A stretch of 64,000 bases of DNA from CAUZIB01 sp963663925. GTDB taxonomy: Bacteria; Acidobacteriota; Vicinamibacteria; Vicinamibacterales; UBA8438. The notes below the pieces were generated by a model, which had not been told where the DNA came from, made no database searches, and saw only the letters and a list, made by a program, of their open reading frames with translations. The stretch covers positions 2,728,001 through 2,792,000 of the forward strand of contig OZ250139.1 of assembly GCA_965237405.1 (NCBI GenBank), given 5' to 3'. Numbering within the stretch: position 1 is the stretch's first letter; each line of letters begins with the position of its first letter. A program made the translations under genes and the position numbers. Of this stretch, positions 27,103-36,670 are shown one piece after another.

Positions 27103-27552
27103 CATTCGCCTTCTATACGTGTGGTGTGGGGATGTGGGCTGGTGAGGCTTGCCCAGCTGGCAGGCGCCGGCCACCAGCACACACCATCAGACCGATACCA
27201 TGCCGTGTTACACCACTGTTACATGCTGACAGGGGCACAGGCCGAGGGGCGGCGTGAGGGCCTCCGCCCCGTGGGGATCGAGGCAGTGCAGCTGCACCGC
27301 TGCGTCGGTGCGATCGCCTGCGCTCACGCGGCCAGAGACGGGCCGCGAGGACGGACTCCGGTGCGGGTCCCGGTGGCGACCGCGGCGTGGAGAGGAGACG
27401 GCTCCTCCTGTCGGCACGACCCGTCGCGCGGTCCATGGCGGCGTGACGGGCGGTGCCGATCCTCGTGTCCGGCTCACGGGCCGCGGGCCACGCGCCGCCG
27501 CGACCGACGCCGTCACGCCGGGGGTGTATCGCCCGAGAGGTCTTGACCAGTG

Positions 27553-27709
27553 ATGTAACGGTATGCGCGTCGCACCGGGGCCTGGCTTCGCGAGCCGCCG
27601 TGCGCCAACATCCACGGTGCGGTGTACGTCCGCGTGAACGCGAGTAAGTCCACGCGGCGATCCTCGATGGTCTCGAAGCGCCGCACCCACAAGAGATTCT
27701 CCGTGCAGG
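27553..27709 (-). mobile_element. Degenerate IS3 OrfB fragment
   Basis: The minus strand reads ENLLWVRRFETIEDRRVDLL and a degraded TFTRTYTAPWMLAHGGSRSQ, an eroded copy of the OrfB C-terminus of the IS3 element seen at 53.1-54.4 kb. No terminal repeat is recognisable. Confidence 0.6.
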
Positions 27710-27778
27710 AAGGCTGGCGAGACCGCCGTCGCGCCGCGCGATCCGCCATGGCGAGCACGGCGGTCTCGTCACGGGCCG

Positions 27779-28366
27779 TCACCTCGTGGCGTTGTCCTGC
27801 ACCTCGATCATCAGGCGGCAGTGATCGCTCGGGCCCCACTCCTCAATGTCGTTCATCGCCCGCACTGACATCTTCTCGTGGAACTCACGCGACGCGAACG
27901 CGTAGTCCAATTGATTTCCTGCGGTTGCCGGCCCGCTCCCCGGACGATAGTATGTCGGCACGTTCTTCGTGTCCGGCGGTACGTCGTCTGGCGCAGTTTC
28001 CGCGCGCCGCCCGTGCGGCGCCTGCGGACCCAGGAACTCCAGCCCGAGCGCCTGCATCCGATCCCACACCGTGCGGTCTCGTTGCGGCAGCGACACCCTC
28101 GACCCGATCGCCCCATAGAACATGTTCAGATCACCCGCCGGCAGGATCCTGTGCGTCGCAGGGTTGGTATGACCGATGAACGCGGACAAGTCCGACATGA
28201 TCCGATGTGCGGAGGCATCCGCGTACCCGACACGCCACCTGCTCTTGGTCGACGGATGAGGACGCCACCAGCGTGCGTACATCGAGACGGCCACAAACGC
28301 CGCTTCCTCGTTGTCGCGCGCGGTCACCCTCCCGGCGGCGATGGTGCCGATGCCACTGACGCCCAT
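27779..28366 (-). pseudogene. Endonuclease/exonuclease/phosphatase-family protein, C-terminal half
   Basis: 195 codons. HRILPAGDLNMFYGAIGS contains the GDLN metal-site motif; NQLDYAFASREF and EEWGPSDHCRLMIEV contain the DYxFAS and SDH catalytic motifs of the EEP fold. The N-terminal half of the domain, with its first catalytic Glu, is missing, and the apparent ATG is probably fortuitous. Such enzymes hydrolyse phosphodiesters in DNA, lipids or other substrates; which one is unclear. It may be a 5'-truncated gene. Confidence 0.6.
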
Positions 28367-28561
28367 CGCCTCCTCACCGAGGTCGCTGGTTGGTGCTGTC
28401 GATCGCCGCGTTCGGGTAACCGCACCCCGGCTGGCGTCCGCGCTGGGCGGTCCGGGTGTCGGCCGCGTTCTTTCTCTTTCTCTTCAAAACTGCCAATCCT
28501 GGCAGTGACAGGAAAGTGTTAGACGCGCTAACCTTCGGCGTTGTCGCGTTAGCCATCGCCA

Positions 28562-29112
28562 GTGTGTCCTAATTCGGTGCGTACCGTCCCGATCTTGGCC
28601 CCGACCCGCTACCCACATCAGATCACCGTTGGAGATGTCGTGCTAATTGCGGATTTGTACGACACGCAAGAGAAGTACCAGAGCGTGTTCGATACCGCGC
28701 CGAGCTACGAGCGCGGGTACCTCCCCATCAACGTGATCGTGTTCAACAACTCAGCAGAGGGTATCACCGTCAATCCGGCCTACATCTCCTGCATGGCGAC
28801 GACGGACACACCCCATGCGCTGGTCCAAGCCGAAGACATTGCCGAGGACGTACTGCGGAGTACGGGTTCGCGGCTGGCGGCATCATCGCTGGCAACTCCA
28901 GTCAAGGGGTGAACGACGAGATCCGTGCCGACTTCGCCAACAAGCGTCTGGAAAACAACCAATACGTCCCGGCAGGTAATCGCGGGCAGGGGTTCGTGTT
29001 CTGCCCCAATGCGGAGCCGCTCCGGGCACTGGCACTGCGGGTCGACGGGGTCGCAGACGACGCTCAAGAGGTCGAACTGCCGTTTCCTGCGACTAGGGCG
29101 TACCCGCAGTAG
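28562..29112 (+). pseudogene. Frameshifted secreted/lipoprotein-like hypothetical gene
   Basis: The first frame reads RYPHQITVGDVVLIADLYD to ATTDTPHALVQAEDIAEDVL. Near 28860 the natural continuation YGFAAGGIIAGNSSQGVNDE lies in another frame, then runs to PFPATRAYPQ. Just upstream a hydrophobic FGVVALAIAS stretch followed by V-C-P resembles a lipobox, again out of frame. Joined together this is a ~190-aa exported protein with a glycine-rich loop. Family not recognised. At least two frameshifts argue for a pseudogene or assembly errors. Confidence 0.5.
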
Positions 29113-29330
29113 TGGCACAATAATGATCGCCCATCAGACTCATGCTGGGGGGCATGGCGGACGAGTTGCGTGCGCTGGCGCAATGAGTGCGACCCGTGAC
29201 CGATGAGAGAGAGCAAACTCAAGGCCCTTGGCGACTGGCCCGGCCGACCACTCAGGTTGTTGGTGGGAAGCTCAGGCCTGTGCGTAACCGACGCCTTGGG
29301 ACGCGCCGGAGCGCTGGTGTGGGGGTGAGA

Positions 29331-30344
29331 ATGAAGTGCCTATTGAATTTGCCCGTACTTTTTCTGCTCGCCGTGCCTGCATCCGCGCAGATCGACGCAA
29401 GGAAGGGTGACGTTTTCACGCTGATGATCTCGCCGTCTATCCTGTACGAAGATGGCATCTGCATTCTTTGTAACGGATGGACAGGGGATCCGATCACGAT
29501 CTTCAGTGCCGACATAACCCCGGAGACGACTTGGGTCGGGGAGTTCCCGGCGCTCCTGGAGCTGCAAGTGGAGCAGATCGACACAGGCAAGGAGGACTAT
29601 GTCGAGGTCGAGCTACGGAATAGAGCAGTAGCGATCAAGCTGCGGTTCCACACCGACCACTCGTCTGCACAGGCCGAGTTCGCCCGGGCGGTGGTCGCCT
29701 GGGATGCTGCCAGCGAGGCCACGCAATCTCGTCTGGCGGAGACATACGAGCAAATAGCTGCGGTTACTTTTCAGGGAGGATTGAGCATTGTTCCGCCGGA
29801 TTTGCGAGTGAGTCTGCTCCAGCATGTACACTCGTCGTTCGGTGGTACAGCCAACCTAGGGCGCCTGCCATTCCGCTTGGGGCACGCGACATTCCGTCGG
29901 GACGACTATCTGGTTGTCGACCTTGGACGGGATCCCAACATGTACAACACGCGGCGACACGAATCGCACCGCGTCGCACGAATCCTGAACCAACGACTCT
30001 TGAACTGGGTCAAGGAGACCGGTGCCTGGCTTGAGGGAACCGGCCTCGCCGGGATCCGGGTGGAACTTGAGATACCCCACCGGCCCTTCGTGAGCCAGGA
30101 TGACGATGCCGAACCCGCGACCGTCGTAGATGCCGTAGATCTCGCCGCCGCCGCGCTCGCCGAACCCGCGACCGCCGTAGGTTTCGCCGACGTCGAGACC
30201 GTAGTAGATCGAATGATCCTGTACGTGCTCGCGACGGACGCGCAAGCGTTCGCCGACTTCGAAATGACCAACCAGGAGTTCGCTGACGCCTGCGTGATCA
30301 TCGTCAATGACACTCGAGTCGAGATTTGGCTGGCCGACGGCTAG
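29331..30344 (+). CDS. Secreted hypothetical protein
   Basis: 337 aa from the ATG at 29331, preceded by GGGGGTGAGA. Signal peptide KCLLNLPVLFLLAVPASAQ. The mature part starts with a predicted beta region (DVFTLMISPSILYEDGICIL, two Cys) and ends in an acidic alpha-helical portion containing a duplicated EPATVVDAVDLAAAALAEPA-type repeat. Not recognised. It is the first gene of the stretch in which secreted genes alternate with resolvase remnants. Confidence 0.6.
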   Translation: MKCLLNLPVLFLLAVPASAQIDARKGDVFTLMISPSILYEDGICILCNGWTGDPITIFSADITPETTWVGEFPALLELQVEQIDTGKEDYVEVELRNRAVAIKLRFHTDHSSAQAEFARAVVAWDAASEATQSRLAETYEQIAAVTFQGGLSIVPPDLRVSLLQHVHSSFGGTANLGRLPFRLGHATFRRDDYLVVDLGRDPNMYNTRRHESHRVARILNQRLLNWVKETGAWLEGTGLAGIRVELEIPHRPFVSQDDDAEPATVVDAVDLAAAALAEPATAVGFADVETVVDRMILYVLATDAQAFADFEMTNQEFADACVIIVNDTRVEIWLADG

Positions 30345-30553
30345 CAGCCCGTATATGGACTCTTCCCGGTTGCGCGACTATCACATGTTGGCCAGGAGGC
30401 TCCGTCCAAGAGTCACCCACCGGACCCATGGAGGCAATACGGTGCGGTAGCACCAGATTGCGTTTACGGATGCACGGAGGGAACGAAAACAGTCCGATAC
30501 GGATCGCAGTAACGACTCTCCGGTAGTTTCCGGACACCAGAAAGGAACTCTGC

Positions 30554-30849
30554 ATGACACGGTCCATTCGGTGATGGAACGCCTTGGCCGTACTCCTGCT
30601 TGCCCTGCCGTCGATCGCAGCCGCGCAGCAAGGGGATGGCCATCGGGGGTACGTCGCCGTGAACGGCGGCCTGTGCCTGTGAGTCCGCCAGGGTGAAGAG
30701 GGCTCTTTCGACATCGACAGCTCTGACGCCGCGGCACGGTACCCGGGCGGCGGATTTGTCGCGGTATACGGGTCGAGGCTCGGCGGCAGGGCGGTGAAGT
30801 TGATCGCGTCGTCCCGCCTCCGAATCCCTCGAAGCCCGCGTGCGCACGC
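30554..30849 (+). pseudogene. Truncated outer-membrane protein remnant
   Basis: ATG then R-S-I-R, a TGA, and the signal-peptide core LAVLLLALPSIAAAQQ, followed by GYVAVNGGLCL, a second TGA, and FDIDSSDAAARYPGGGFVAV. This is the N-terminus of a barrel-type outer-membrane protein with two in-frame stops. The coding sequence ends exactly where the resolvase remnant begins, so its 3' end was lost at that junction. Confidence 0.55.
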
Positions 30850-31021
30850 AGCTGTCAAGCCCCGGTCGGTCGTCGCGGACGCCGGACGCGAAGTCGTGGT
30901 AGACGTGGACGGCGTCGACGCCTGCAGCGCGTCGCGCTGCAGGTCCAGCGACTGGGAGCCGTCCGCCTTCGAGACGCGGGCGTAGCCGATCAGCATGTGT
31001 CGTAAACGGTTGTTTGAGACA
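30850..31021 (-). repeat. Resolvase-start/res-site remnant A
   Basis: The minus strand has a 24-bp imperfect palindrome (arms TGTCGTAAACGG and TTGTTTGAGACA, 30998-31021) and then an ATG at 30996 opening MLIGYARVSKADGSQSLD, the catalytic N-terminus of a Tn3-type serine resolvase. A small frameshift follows, VDAVHVYHDFASGVRDDRPG continues, and the sequence breaks off. Confidence 0.8.
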
Positions 31022-31109
31022 TGCGGACGAGGGCCGAGGCGGTTGTTGACCGCTGTCTCCAAAAGGTGCCGAGTGGCTAGGACCTTCTCGCCTTACTCGC
31101 GTAATCAGG

Positions 31110-31222
31110 TCAGACCAGTCGGCGGTGTATGGTACGTTGGGCCTCCTGGAGCGCTTTTTTCTTCGCCGGGAGTTCCTGCTTGAGGGCCTCTTGCTGAGAA
31201 GACAGGGTAACGCCTACATCGA
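31110..31222 (-). other. Possible coiled-coil C-terminal gene fragment
   Basis: Minus-strand frame LSSQQEALKQELPAKKKALQ, then EAQRTIHRRLV and a stop looks like a coiled-coil tail without an upstream gene. Weak evidence; it could be chance. Confidence 0.2.
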
Positions 31223-31244
31223 GCAGCTTTAATGAGCAAAAACC

Positions 31245-31673
31245 ATGGTGAATATTTCAAATCAGCGAGTGGCCATTATCGCTTGCACTAAACAGAAACG
31301 ACGGGGAACATGGCCAGCGATTCAGCTATATGACCCCAGCGATTTATTCCAAAAGAGCGTTGAACTCGCCCACGACGCCGGGTTACCTATTCTGGTTCTG
31401 AGCACCAAATACGGCCTTGTCAGATCTAATGAAAAGCTGACCTTTTACGAACAGCCACTTGAGACGATGACGCCCAAACAGAGGCAGTCGTTAGATGTAA
31501 CGGTTTCTCGACAAATCAGCAGCTTGAGGGCCGAAATGAACTTCAGTCAGACCGTGCTGTTGATGGGGAAAATTTATCGGCAAATGATTGCGCCCATTCT
31601 CGACGACGTTTCGATAGGCCACCGAGTGCATCCGGCCTGGCCCGACCTCACCAAGAGGGTGTTTCGGCGCTAG
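31245..31673 (+). CDS. DUF6884-like protein
   Basis: 142 aa. VAIIACTKQKRRGTWPAIQL, LYDPSDLFQKSVELA and PILVLSTKYGLV match the CxxxK...AxxLY...LSAKYGL pattern of DUF6884-type proteins. These are small soluble proteins of unknown biochemical role, often found in phage and mobile regions. It lies just before an IS1182 insertion. Composition is less GC-rich than its neighbours, consistent with transfer. Confidence 0.6.
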   Translation: MVNISNQRVAIIACTKQKRRGTWPAIQLYDPSDLFQKSVELAHDAGLPILVLSTKYGLVRSNEKLTFYEQPLETMTPKQRQSLDVTVSRQISSLRAEMNFSQTVLLMGKIYRQMIAPILDDVSIGHRVHPAWPDLTKRVFRR

Positions 31674-31746
31674 CCTATATATTGTGGCGGAATGCTTACT
31701 GGCAATTTCAGCCCGCATCAGCTCACTTCCGGTTTGATTACCCTAG

Positions 31747-33366
31747 CAGCCTGTCGGACTTAGGCCCGGGTTTTATAATAGGGCTTGTCGAGTCGAGGAG
31801 GTCGAAGTAGATGCCGAAGTTCGTACAGCGGCACCAGTCGCAGCTGTATTTGCTGCCGCCGGACCTGCGCGATTGGCTGCCGGAGGACGATCTGGCGCAC
31901 TTCGTGGTTGAGGCGGTGGAACGGGTGCCGCTGGAGCGGTTCCAGGTAAACGAACGGGGCACCGGATCGGCGCAGTATCACCCGCGGATGATGCTGGCGT
32001 TGCTGGTGTACTGCTACGCGAACGGGATCTTCGGCTCGCGTCGGATCGAGCGGGCGACGTATCGGGACATTGGCGTTCGGTACGTGGCGGCGAACTGTCA
32101 CCCGGACCACGACACGATCTGCACGTTCCGGCGCAGCAACTTCGATGCGGTAGCGGAGGCGTTCCTGCAGGTACTGCTGCTGGCGAAGGAGCTGCAGCTG
32201 CTGCGTGTTGGGACGGTGAGCGTGGACGGGACGAAGGTGGACGCGAACGCGAATAAGCGCAACAGCCTCCGCTACGACCGGGCGGGGGCGTTGCGCGAGC
32301 AGTTGCGAGGCGAGATCGAGGGGTTGTTGGATCAGGCGGAGCACGCCGACACGGACGCCGCGCCGGACCCGCAGGGTCTGCCGGAGGAGTTGTCGCGGCG
32401 GGACAAGCTGCGGGTGAAGCTGGACCGTGCGTGCGCGGAGTTGGAACGGCGTGCGCAGGCGCGTGCGGACTCGGAGCGGGCGGAGTACGAGCGCAAGGTG
32501 GCGGCGCGGGAGCGGCGTACGGGATCGCGCAAGGGTCGGCACATCAAACCGCCGACGGAAGCGCCGGAGGCGGAGGAGCAGATCAACCTGACGGACGCGG
32601 ACAGTGCGCTGATGCGCAAGAGCCGGCGCCATGAGTACCGCCAGGCGTACAACGCGCAGGCGGCGGTGGATGCCGACGGCAGTCAGTTGGTGTTGGGGGC
32701 TAGGGTGAGCGTGTGCGCGAGCGACCGCAACGAGTTGGTGGCGGATGTGGATGCGATCCCGGCGGCGTTGGGCGCGGCGGATCGGGTACTGGCGGACAGC
32801 GGCTACGCGACGGGCAGCGAGGTGTCGCAACTGGCAGGTCGCGGTGTGGAGGTGTTGGTGGCGACGGGGGCGGAAGGCCAACGGCGCCAGCACGACTTCC
32901 GACCGGAGCCGCCGCACCCGCTGGCGAAGGAGCCGCAGGCGGACTGGATCAAGTCGATGCAGCAGAAGATGGCACTGCCGGAGCACCGGGCGCATTACCG
33001 TTTGCGCAAGCAGACGGTGGAGCCGGTGTTCGGGATCGTGAAGCAGGCGATGGGCTTCCGGCAGTTTCTGCTGCGGGGTCTCGAGAAGGTGGAGGGCGAA
33101 TGGGCCTTGGTAACGCTGGCGTATAACTGCCGACGCTTGCACAACCTCAGGCTGGCATGACGGGGCTATAAGGAGCGGAACTTGGCGTGTTCGCGACCCA
33201 CCAGAGGCGTCAGAAAGGCCTCCAGGCGCCGTCAGCGACCGATGGCCAGGAATACAGTCCCCGTTTCGGTCGAAGCGGCCCTCCCGGCACAGAGACACAG
33301 GGCGTCGTTCACACAGGTGCCAAGTCGCTTCCGCGCGCGTTTGCCACGCCCAAGTCCGACAGGCTG
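31747..33366 (+). mobile_element. IS1182-type insertion sequence, copy 1
   Basis: 1,620 bp with ends CAGCCTGTCGGACTTAGGC and, inverted, GCCCAAGTCCGACAGGCTG, flanked by CTAG on both sides. It carries one transposase gene. The translated transposase, both termini and the length match the inverted copy at 62102-63721, so transposition was recent. Confidence 0.95.
31811..33160 (+). CDS. IS1182-family transposase
   Basis: 449 aa. N-terminal RHQSQLYLLPPDLRDWLPED and HFVVEAVERVPLERF are the DUF772-type start of IS1182/IS1380-like enzymes. The DDE core has TVSVDGTKVDANANK (Asp), RVLADSGYATGSEV (Asp) and RKQTVEPVFGIVKQAMGFR (Glu). A long charged insertion (about residues 140-270) separates the first two Asp. 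All catalytic residues are present. Translation is identical to the second copy. Confidence 0.95.
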   Translation: MPKFVQRHQSQLYLLPPDLRDWLPEDDLAHFVVEAVERVPLERFQVNERGTGSAQYHPRMMLALLVYCYANGIFGSRRIERATYRDIGVRYVAANCHPDHDTICTFRRSNFDAVAEAFLQVLLLAKELQLLRVGTVSVDGTKVDANANKRNSLRYDRAGALREQLRGEIEGLLDQAEHADTDAAPDPQGLPEELSRRDKLRVKLDRACAELERRAQARADSERAEYERKVAARERRTGSRKGRHIKPPTEAPEAEEQINLTDADSALMRKSRRHEYRQAYNAQAAVDADGSQLVLGARVSVCASDRNELVADVDAIPAALGAADRVLADSGYATGSEVSQLAGRGVEVLVATGAEGQRRQHDFRPEPPHPLAKEPQADWIKSMQQKMALPEHRAHYRLRKQTVEPVFGIVKQAMGFRQFLLRGLEKVEGEWALVTLAYNCRRLHNLRLA

Positions 33367-33514
33367 CTAGCCTGCATTATCCGTGAAGGTCCAGATTCGA
33401 CCGCCGAAAGGGCGTGATCGGCGCAGGAATGGGTTTCGGACATCGCCGCCGGCAAGCGGAGCCTTGGGGGTTGAGCCGCCGACCGGGGAGGCATGACGGA
33501 CGCGAGGGTTGGGC

Positions 33515-33590
33515 GGCGAAGAGAGCGTCGCGCTGCAGGTCCAGCGATTCGGAGCCGATCCGCCTGTATCGTAAACGCTCGTTTGCGACA
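33515..33590 (-). repeat. Resolvase-start/res-site remnant B
   Basis: Palindrome arms TATCGTAAACGC and TCGTTTGCGACA (33567-33590), followed on the minus strand by RIGSESLDLQRDAL. This is the resolvase start with the YARVSKADG codons deleted. It points the same way as remnants A, C, D and E. Confidence 0.7.
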
Positions 33591-33737
33591 CTTCCGAGCG
33601 GCATCACGGTCCGGCGCGCTCCGATTTATGGGGCGAGGACCTTCTCGCCTTGCTCGTATCTTGCGCAGCGACTCCGCCGCGCGCTCGGTCAAGCCAACAG
33701 GCTCGCCGCGCCAAGTCGCGGTCGTGCAAGTGGGGGA

Positions 33738-34559
33738 TCAGAGCTCATACCGCAGAGACAGGTGCAACCCGTGGCTCCGCAACGGGGCCTGGGTCGGCGC
33801 CAGATCGAGCCCCACCGGGTCCCGGCTGCCGTCGAGCCATTCGACCCGGCCCGGGCCGGCGCCGGTCTCGATGACGCCGGCATCCGTGTACCGCCAGGCG
33901 AGATCGAGCGTCGCCCGCGCGCCCCACGACATCCCCAAGCCGGCCGTCAGCCTCCAGGTCAACGCCGTCCGTCGGGTGCCCGGCACGAGGGTCCTCGTCT
34001 TCGGGAACGTCAGGCGCGTCTCACCGCTGGCCACGCGGGTCGCTCCGAGGCCCCCGCCGACGAAAGGGCTCAACGGGCCGAGCGGGCGCCCCCCCACGCC
34101 GGGGAGATCCACATACACGGCCAGGATCCCGGACAGCGAGGACAGATCCACGGACACAGATTGCTCACGGTCGGGGGCCAAGAAGTTGGCGTGACCATCG
34201 AACGTAAATCGCGGCCGGGAGGTCAGAAGGGCCTCCAGCCGCACGGCGGGCGCCACGGCGTACCCGAGCCCAAGCTCACCGCCCGCGACCGTGCCGAAGT
34301 CCCCCACCGACCGGAGCGGCGCGCCGTCACCGCCCACGCCGCAGCCGTACAGCGCGGCCGGGACCAGGCTCGCACAGTCCGCGTCGGTGAAGTGCGTGTC
34401 GGCCGGACGGCTCAAGTCGAGTCCGGCGCGCAGGTAGATGTCTTGCGCGACGGCCAGTCCTGGGAGCAGGGTCGCCGCCGCCGCCATCACCGCCACGGCC
34501 GCGCCGGGAACCCCGTGGTGCCACCGCTGCGCTGCGACCCGCGTCGGGGCGTCAGTCAT
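33738..34559 (-). CDS. Outer-membrane beta-barrel protein
   Basis: 273 aa from the ATG at 34559. Signal peptide AVAVMAAAATLLPGLAVAQ; the mature part has alternating strands (IYLRAGLDLSRP, GGELGLGYAVAPAVRLEALL, FVGGGLGATRVA) and ends HLSLRYEL, a plausible BAM-recognition end. The reading frame is continuous upstream into 45 codons of resolvase remnant C and no ribosome site precedes this ATG, so the gene may be expressed as a fusion or from the resolvase start. Specific family unknown. Confidence 0.6.
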   Translation of the reverse strand: MTDAPTRVAAQRWHHGVPGAAVAVMAAAATLLPGLAVAQDIYLRAGLDLSRPADTHFTDADCASLVPAALYGCGVGGDGAPLRSVGDFGTVAGGELGLGYAVAPAVRLEALLTSRPRFTFDGHANFLAPDREQSVSVDLSSLSGILAVYVDLPGVGGRPLGPLSPFVGGGLGATRVASGETRLTFPKTRTLVPGTRRTALTWRLTAGLGMSWGARATLDLAWRYTDAGVIETGAGPGRVEWLDGSRDPVGLDLAPTQAPLRSHGLHLSLRYEL

Positions 34560-34710
34560 GACGCGAGCGCCTGCACCGGACGCGACGTCGTGATAGACGT
34601 GGCCGGCGTCGACGCCATCGGCCCGCAGCGCGTCGCGCTGTAGGTCCAGCGACTGGGAGCCGTTCGTCTTCGAAACGCGGGCGTAGCCGATCAACATGTG
34701 TCGTAAACGG
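34560..34710 (-). repeat. Resolvase-start/res-site remnant C, fused in frame to a barrel gene
   Basis: Half palindrome TGTCGTAAACGG (34699-34710), then ATG at 34697 opening MLIGYARVSKTNGSQSLD, continuing through DGVDAGHVYHDVASG before joining the barrel gene without a stop. The other palindrome arm is lost. Confidence 0.8.
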
Positions 34711-34920
34711 TACCGACTGGCATGCCGGGATCGGGGACCCCGGATGGCCCGACGATACACCCAACGGTGGCTGTACCTCCATGGATGTATTGGATAGCTT
34801 GATGCGTGTGTTTTCGGCCGGCCGGGCCTAAACTCCAGTCGGACGACCGTCAGGCACCAGGCCCGCTGAGGCCGCGGGGGCACCTCGTAAATCCGTTGCT
34901 GCCGCTCAAGGAAGAAACCG

Positions 34921-35196
34921 GTGTCCGAGGCCATTCGTCAGCTGTTGCTGCGAGTGACCGATGAAAAGCCGCTCCCATTCACTTGGCGCCGAGTCGGTCT
35001 GCCGCCGCGGATCAAGCGCTGGTCGCTGATGAGTCTGCAGCACCGGCTCGTGAAGACCGGTGGACAGCTCGTGAAGCATGCGCGCGACTACTGGTTACTC
35101 TTGGCAGATGGGCATCTCCACCGGCGGCTGTTCAGCGACATGTTGCGCAGGCTCTGGGCGCTGCCCCTGCCGGCAGGAGAGAGGGCAACCGGCTGA
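34921..35196 (+). pseudogene. IS1380-type transposase C-terminal fragment
   Basis: IKRWSLMSLQHRLVKTGGQL, then KHARDYWLLLADGHLHRRLF and MLRRLWAL is the characteristic C-terminal tail of IS1380-family transposases (SLQxRLVKTGGRLxKHARYYW). About 90 codons remain; no catalytic core. 34711-34920 shows nothing else. Confidence 0.65.
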
Positions 35197-35411
35197 CCGA
35201 CATCTGGCGAAGAGACGGCGACGAGCGCGGGAGTGTCGGCAACATGTTTCCGAAAAACGGTTCCGGCGTCGACGCGGCCGGAGATTGCGGCGCGTGGGAG
35301 CTGGACGAACGTGCGACGAAGCAATCTGGCCATGCGGAGCGGAAATGGATGTACAAGGGACCTGATGCAGGCGGCCACAATGAAAATTCCGGTTAATGAG
35401 GGGAGGTAGTC

Positions 35412-36299
35412 ATGCGTCTCGCATCACTCATTGCGTCAGCCGCCGGTATCCTGGTGCTCTTGTCGGCCTCCGGCGTGTCGGCCCAGAGCGCAGCCGAGGA
35501 GCCGCGCTCCGGGTGGTACGGCGGCGGCGGCATCGGGGCCACCTGGCCATCGAACCTCGCACAGAGCGGCTGGAATCGGGATCCGATCTGCTATCCGACC
35601 GACGCGTGCTTCGACCAGGATCCCAGGCCCGAGATTTCCGGATACCGCTGGCACTATGACATCGCCGCGGCCACCGGACCCGTGTTCGAGCTCTCGACCG
35701 GCCTGTTCGTCGATCGCGCGCGCGTGGAGCTGTCGTTCAGGCAGAGGTGGAACGACCTCGATCAGATGTTCCTCAGCGTCACCAACTACGAGGGGGCGGC
35801 CATGGAGGATCGGGTCAACAGCACGGTCACGTCTGACACCCGGTCGTCGATCGACCATCTGGCCGTGCGCATGCTGACGGTCAACGCGTACTACGATTTT
35901 GCTGCCGGGTCCGTGGTCTCGCCGTATCTGGGCGCCGGGGTGGGCCCCGCGTTCGTCACAGTGGCCGGAGTGCGTTTCTCAGACGAGTACAGGGACACGG
36001 CCGTCAACAGCGACGTCTACGATCCGCCCCTGTCGTTCTACAACACCAGCCTGGACGACGACCTGTCCGACACGGTGCTGGCGGGGCACCTGCACGCGGG
36101 CGCCGACGTCCGTATTGCCGACAGGACCTGGCTGGGGCTGAAGATGACCTACTCGATGCTGGACGATATCGAGACCCGCGGCGGATACGAGCTGCACGCC
36201 GCTCACGCGCTGGACCAGGACTTCGAGTACCACGACACGTTCGCCGCCGCGCGCTCCTGGACGCTGATGTTCACGGGCAAGTACGCCTTCGACAACTGA
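35412..36299 (+). CDS. Outer-membrane beta-barrel protein
   Basis: 295 aa, preceded by GAGGGGAGG. Signal peptide RLASLIASAAGILVLLSAS, cleavage after VSAQ. The mature part opens GWYGGGGIGATWPSN and holds barrel strands (VVSPYLGAGVGPAFVTVAGV, HLHAGADVRIADRTWLGLKM), ending LMFTGKYAFDN. One Cys pair sits near residues 60-67 (ICYPTDACF). It is of OmpW/Opa-like size and shape. The stop is followed within ~20 bp by resolvase remnant D. Confidence 0.7.
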   Translation: MRLASLIASAAGILVLLSASGVSAQSAAEEPRSGWYGGGGIGATWPSNLAQSGWNRDPICYPTDACFDQDPRPEISGYRWHYDIAAATGPVFELSTGLFVDRARVELSFRQRWNDLDQMFLSVTNYEGAAMEDRVNSTVTSDTRSSIDHLAVRMLTVNAYYDFAAGSVVSPYLGAGVGPAFVTVAGVRFSDEYRDTAVNSDVYDPPLSFYNTSLDDDLSDTVLAGHLHAGADVRIADRTWLGLKMTYSMLDDIETRGGYELHAAHALDQDFEYHDTFAAARSWTLMFTGKYAFDN

Positions 36300-36370
36300 G
36301 CCGCCGCGGAACGCCGTTGGCGTGGTAGACATAGCCGATCCGCCTGTGTCGTAAACGGTCGTGTGCGACA
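36300..36370 (-). repeat. Resolvase-start/res-site remnant D
   Basis: Arms TGTCGTAAACGG and TCGTGTGCGACA (36347-36370), then on the minus strand RIGYVYHANG, joining resolvase codons 2-5 directly to the later VYHDxASG block by deletion. Lies immediately 3' of the barrel gene. 36371-36670 contains nothing I can identify. Confidence 0.7.
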
Positions 36371-36670
36371 GGCGGGCGATGGCACCTTCCTGGCTGGTAC
36401 GCAGCGCCGAGCAGCAGGTAGGTCGTCGTGCCAGCGTCCGTGCCGGTCTTAGAACGGTTGGATCGCGCCGACCCGGGGCTCGAGTCCACGCTTTTGTTCC
36501 AACGCCGTCGTGAGCGGTAACGGAAAAGTGCCCGATGGCAATGGCCGTGGCCGCTGATGCTTGCGCCGGACTTCTTTCAGTGCGGCTCATTCCCTTGGGA
36601 CATCGGCCCCCAGTTGGGACCTTGTCCACAGTGCCGGGATCCGTACTAATGTGAACCGGCACTGAGAACC

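Noticed and set aside
27113..27772. Possible protein-coding gene between the recombinase and the nuclease fragment
   Set aside because: All frames are Arg/Pro/Ala-rich without domain signatures; part overlaps a recognisable IS3 fragment.
30998..31021. Integron attC sites in the cassette-like array
   Set aside because: The palindromes are immediately followed by recognisable serine-resolvase codons and no integron integrase is present, so res-type origin fits better.
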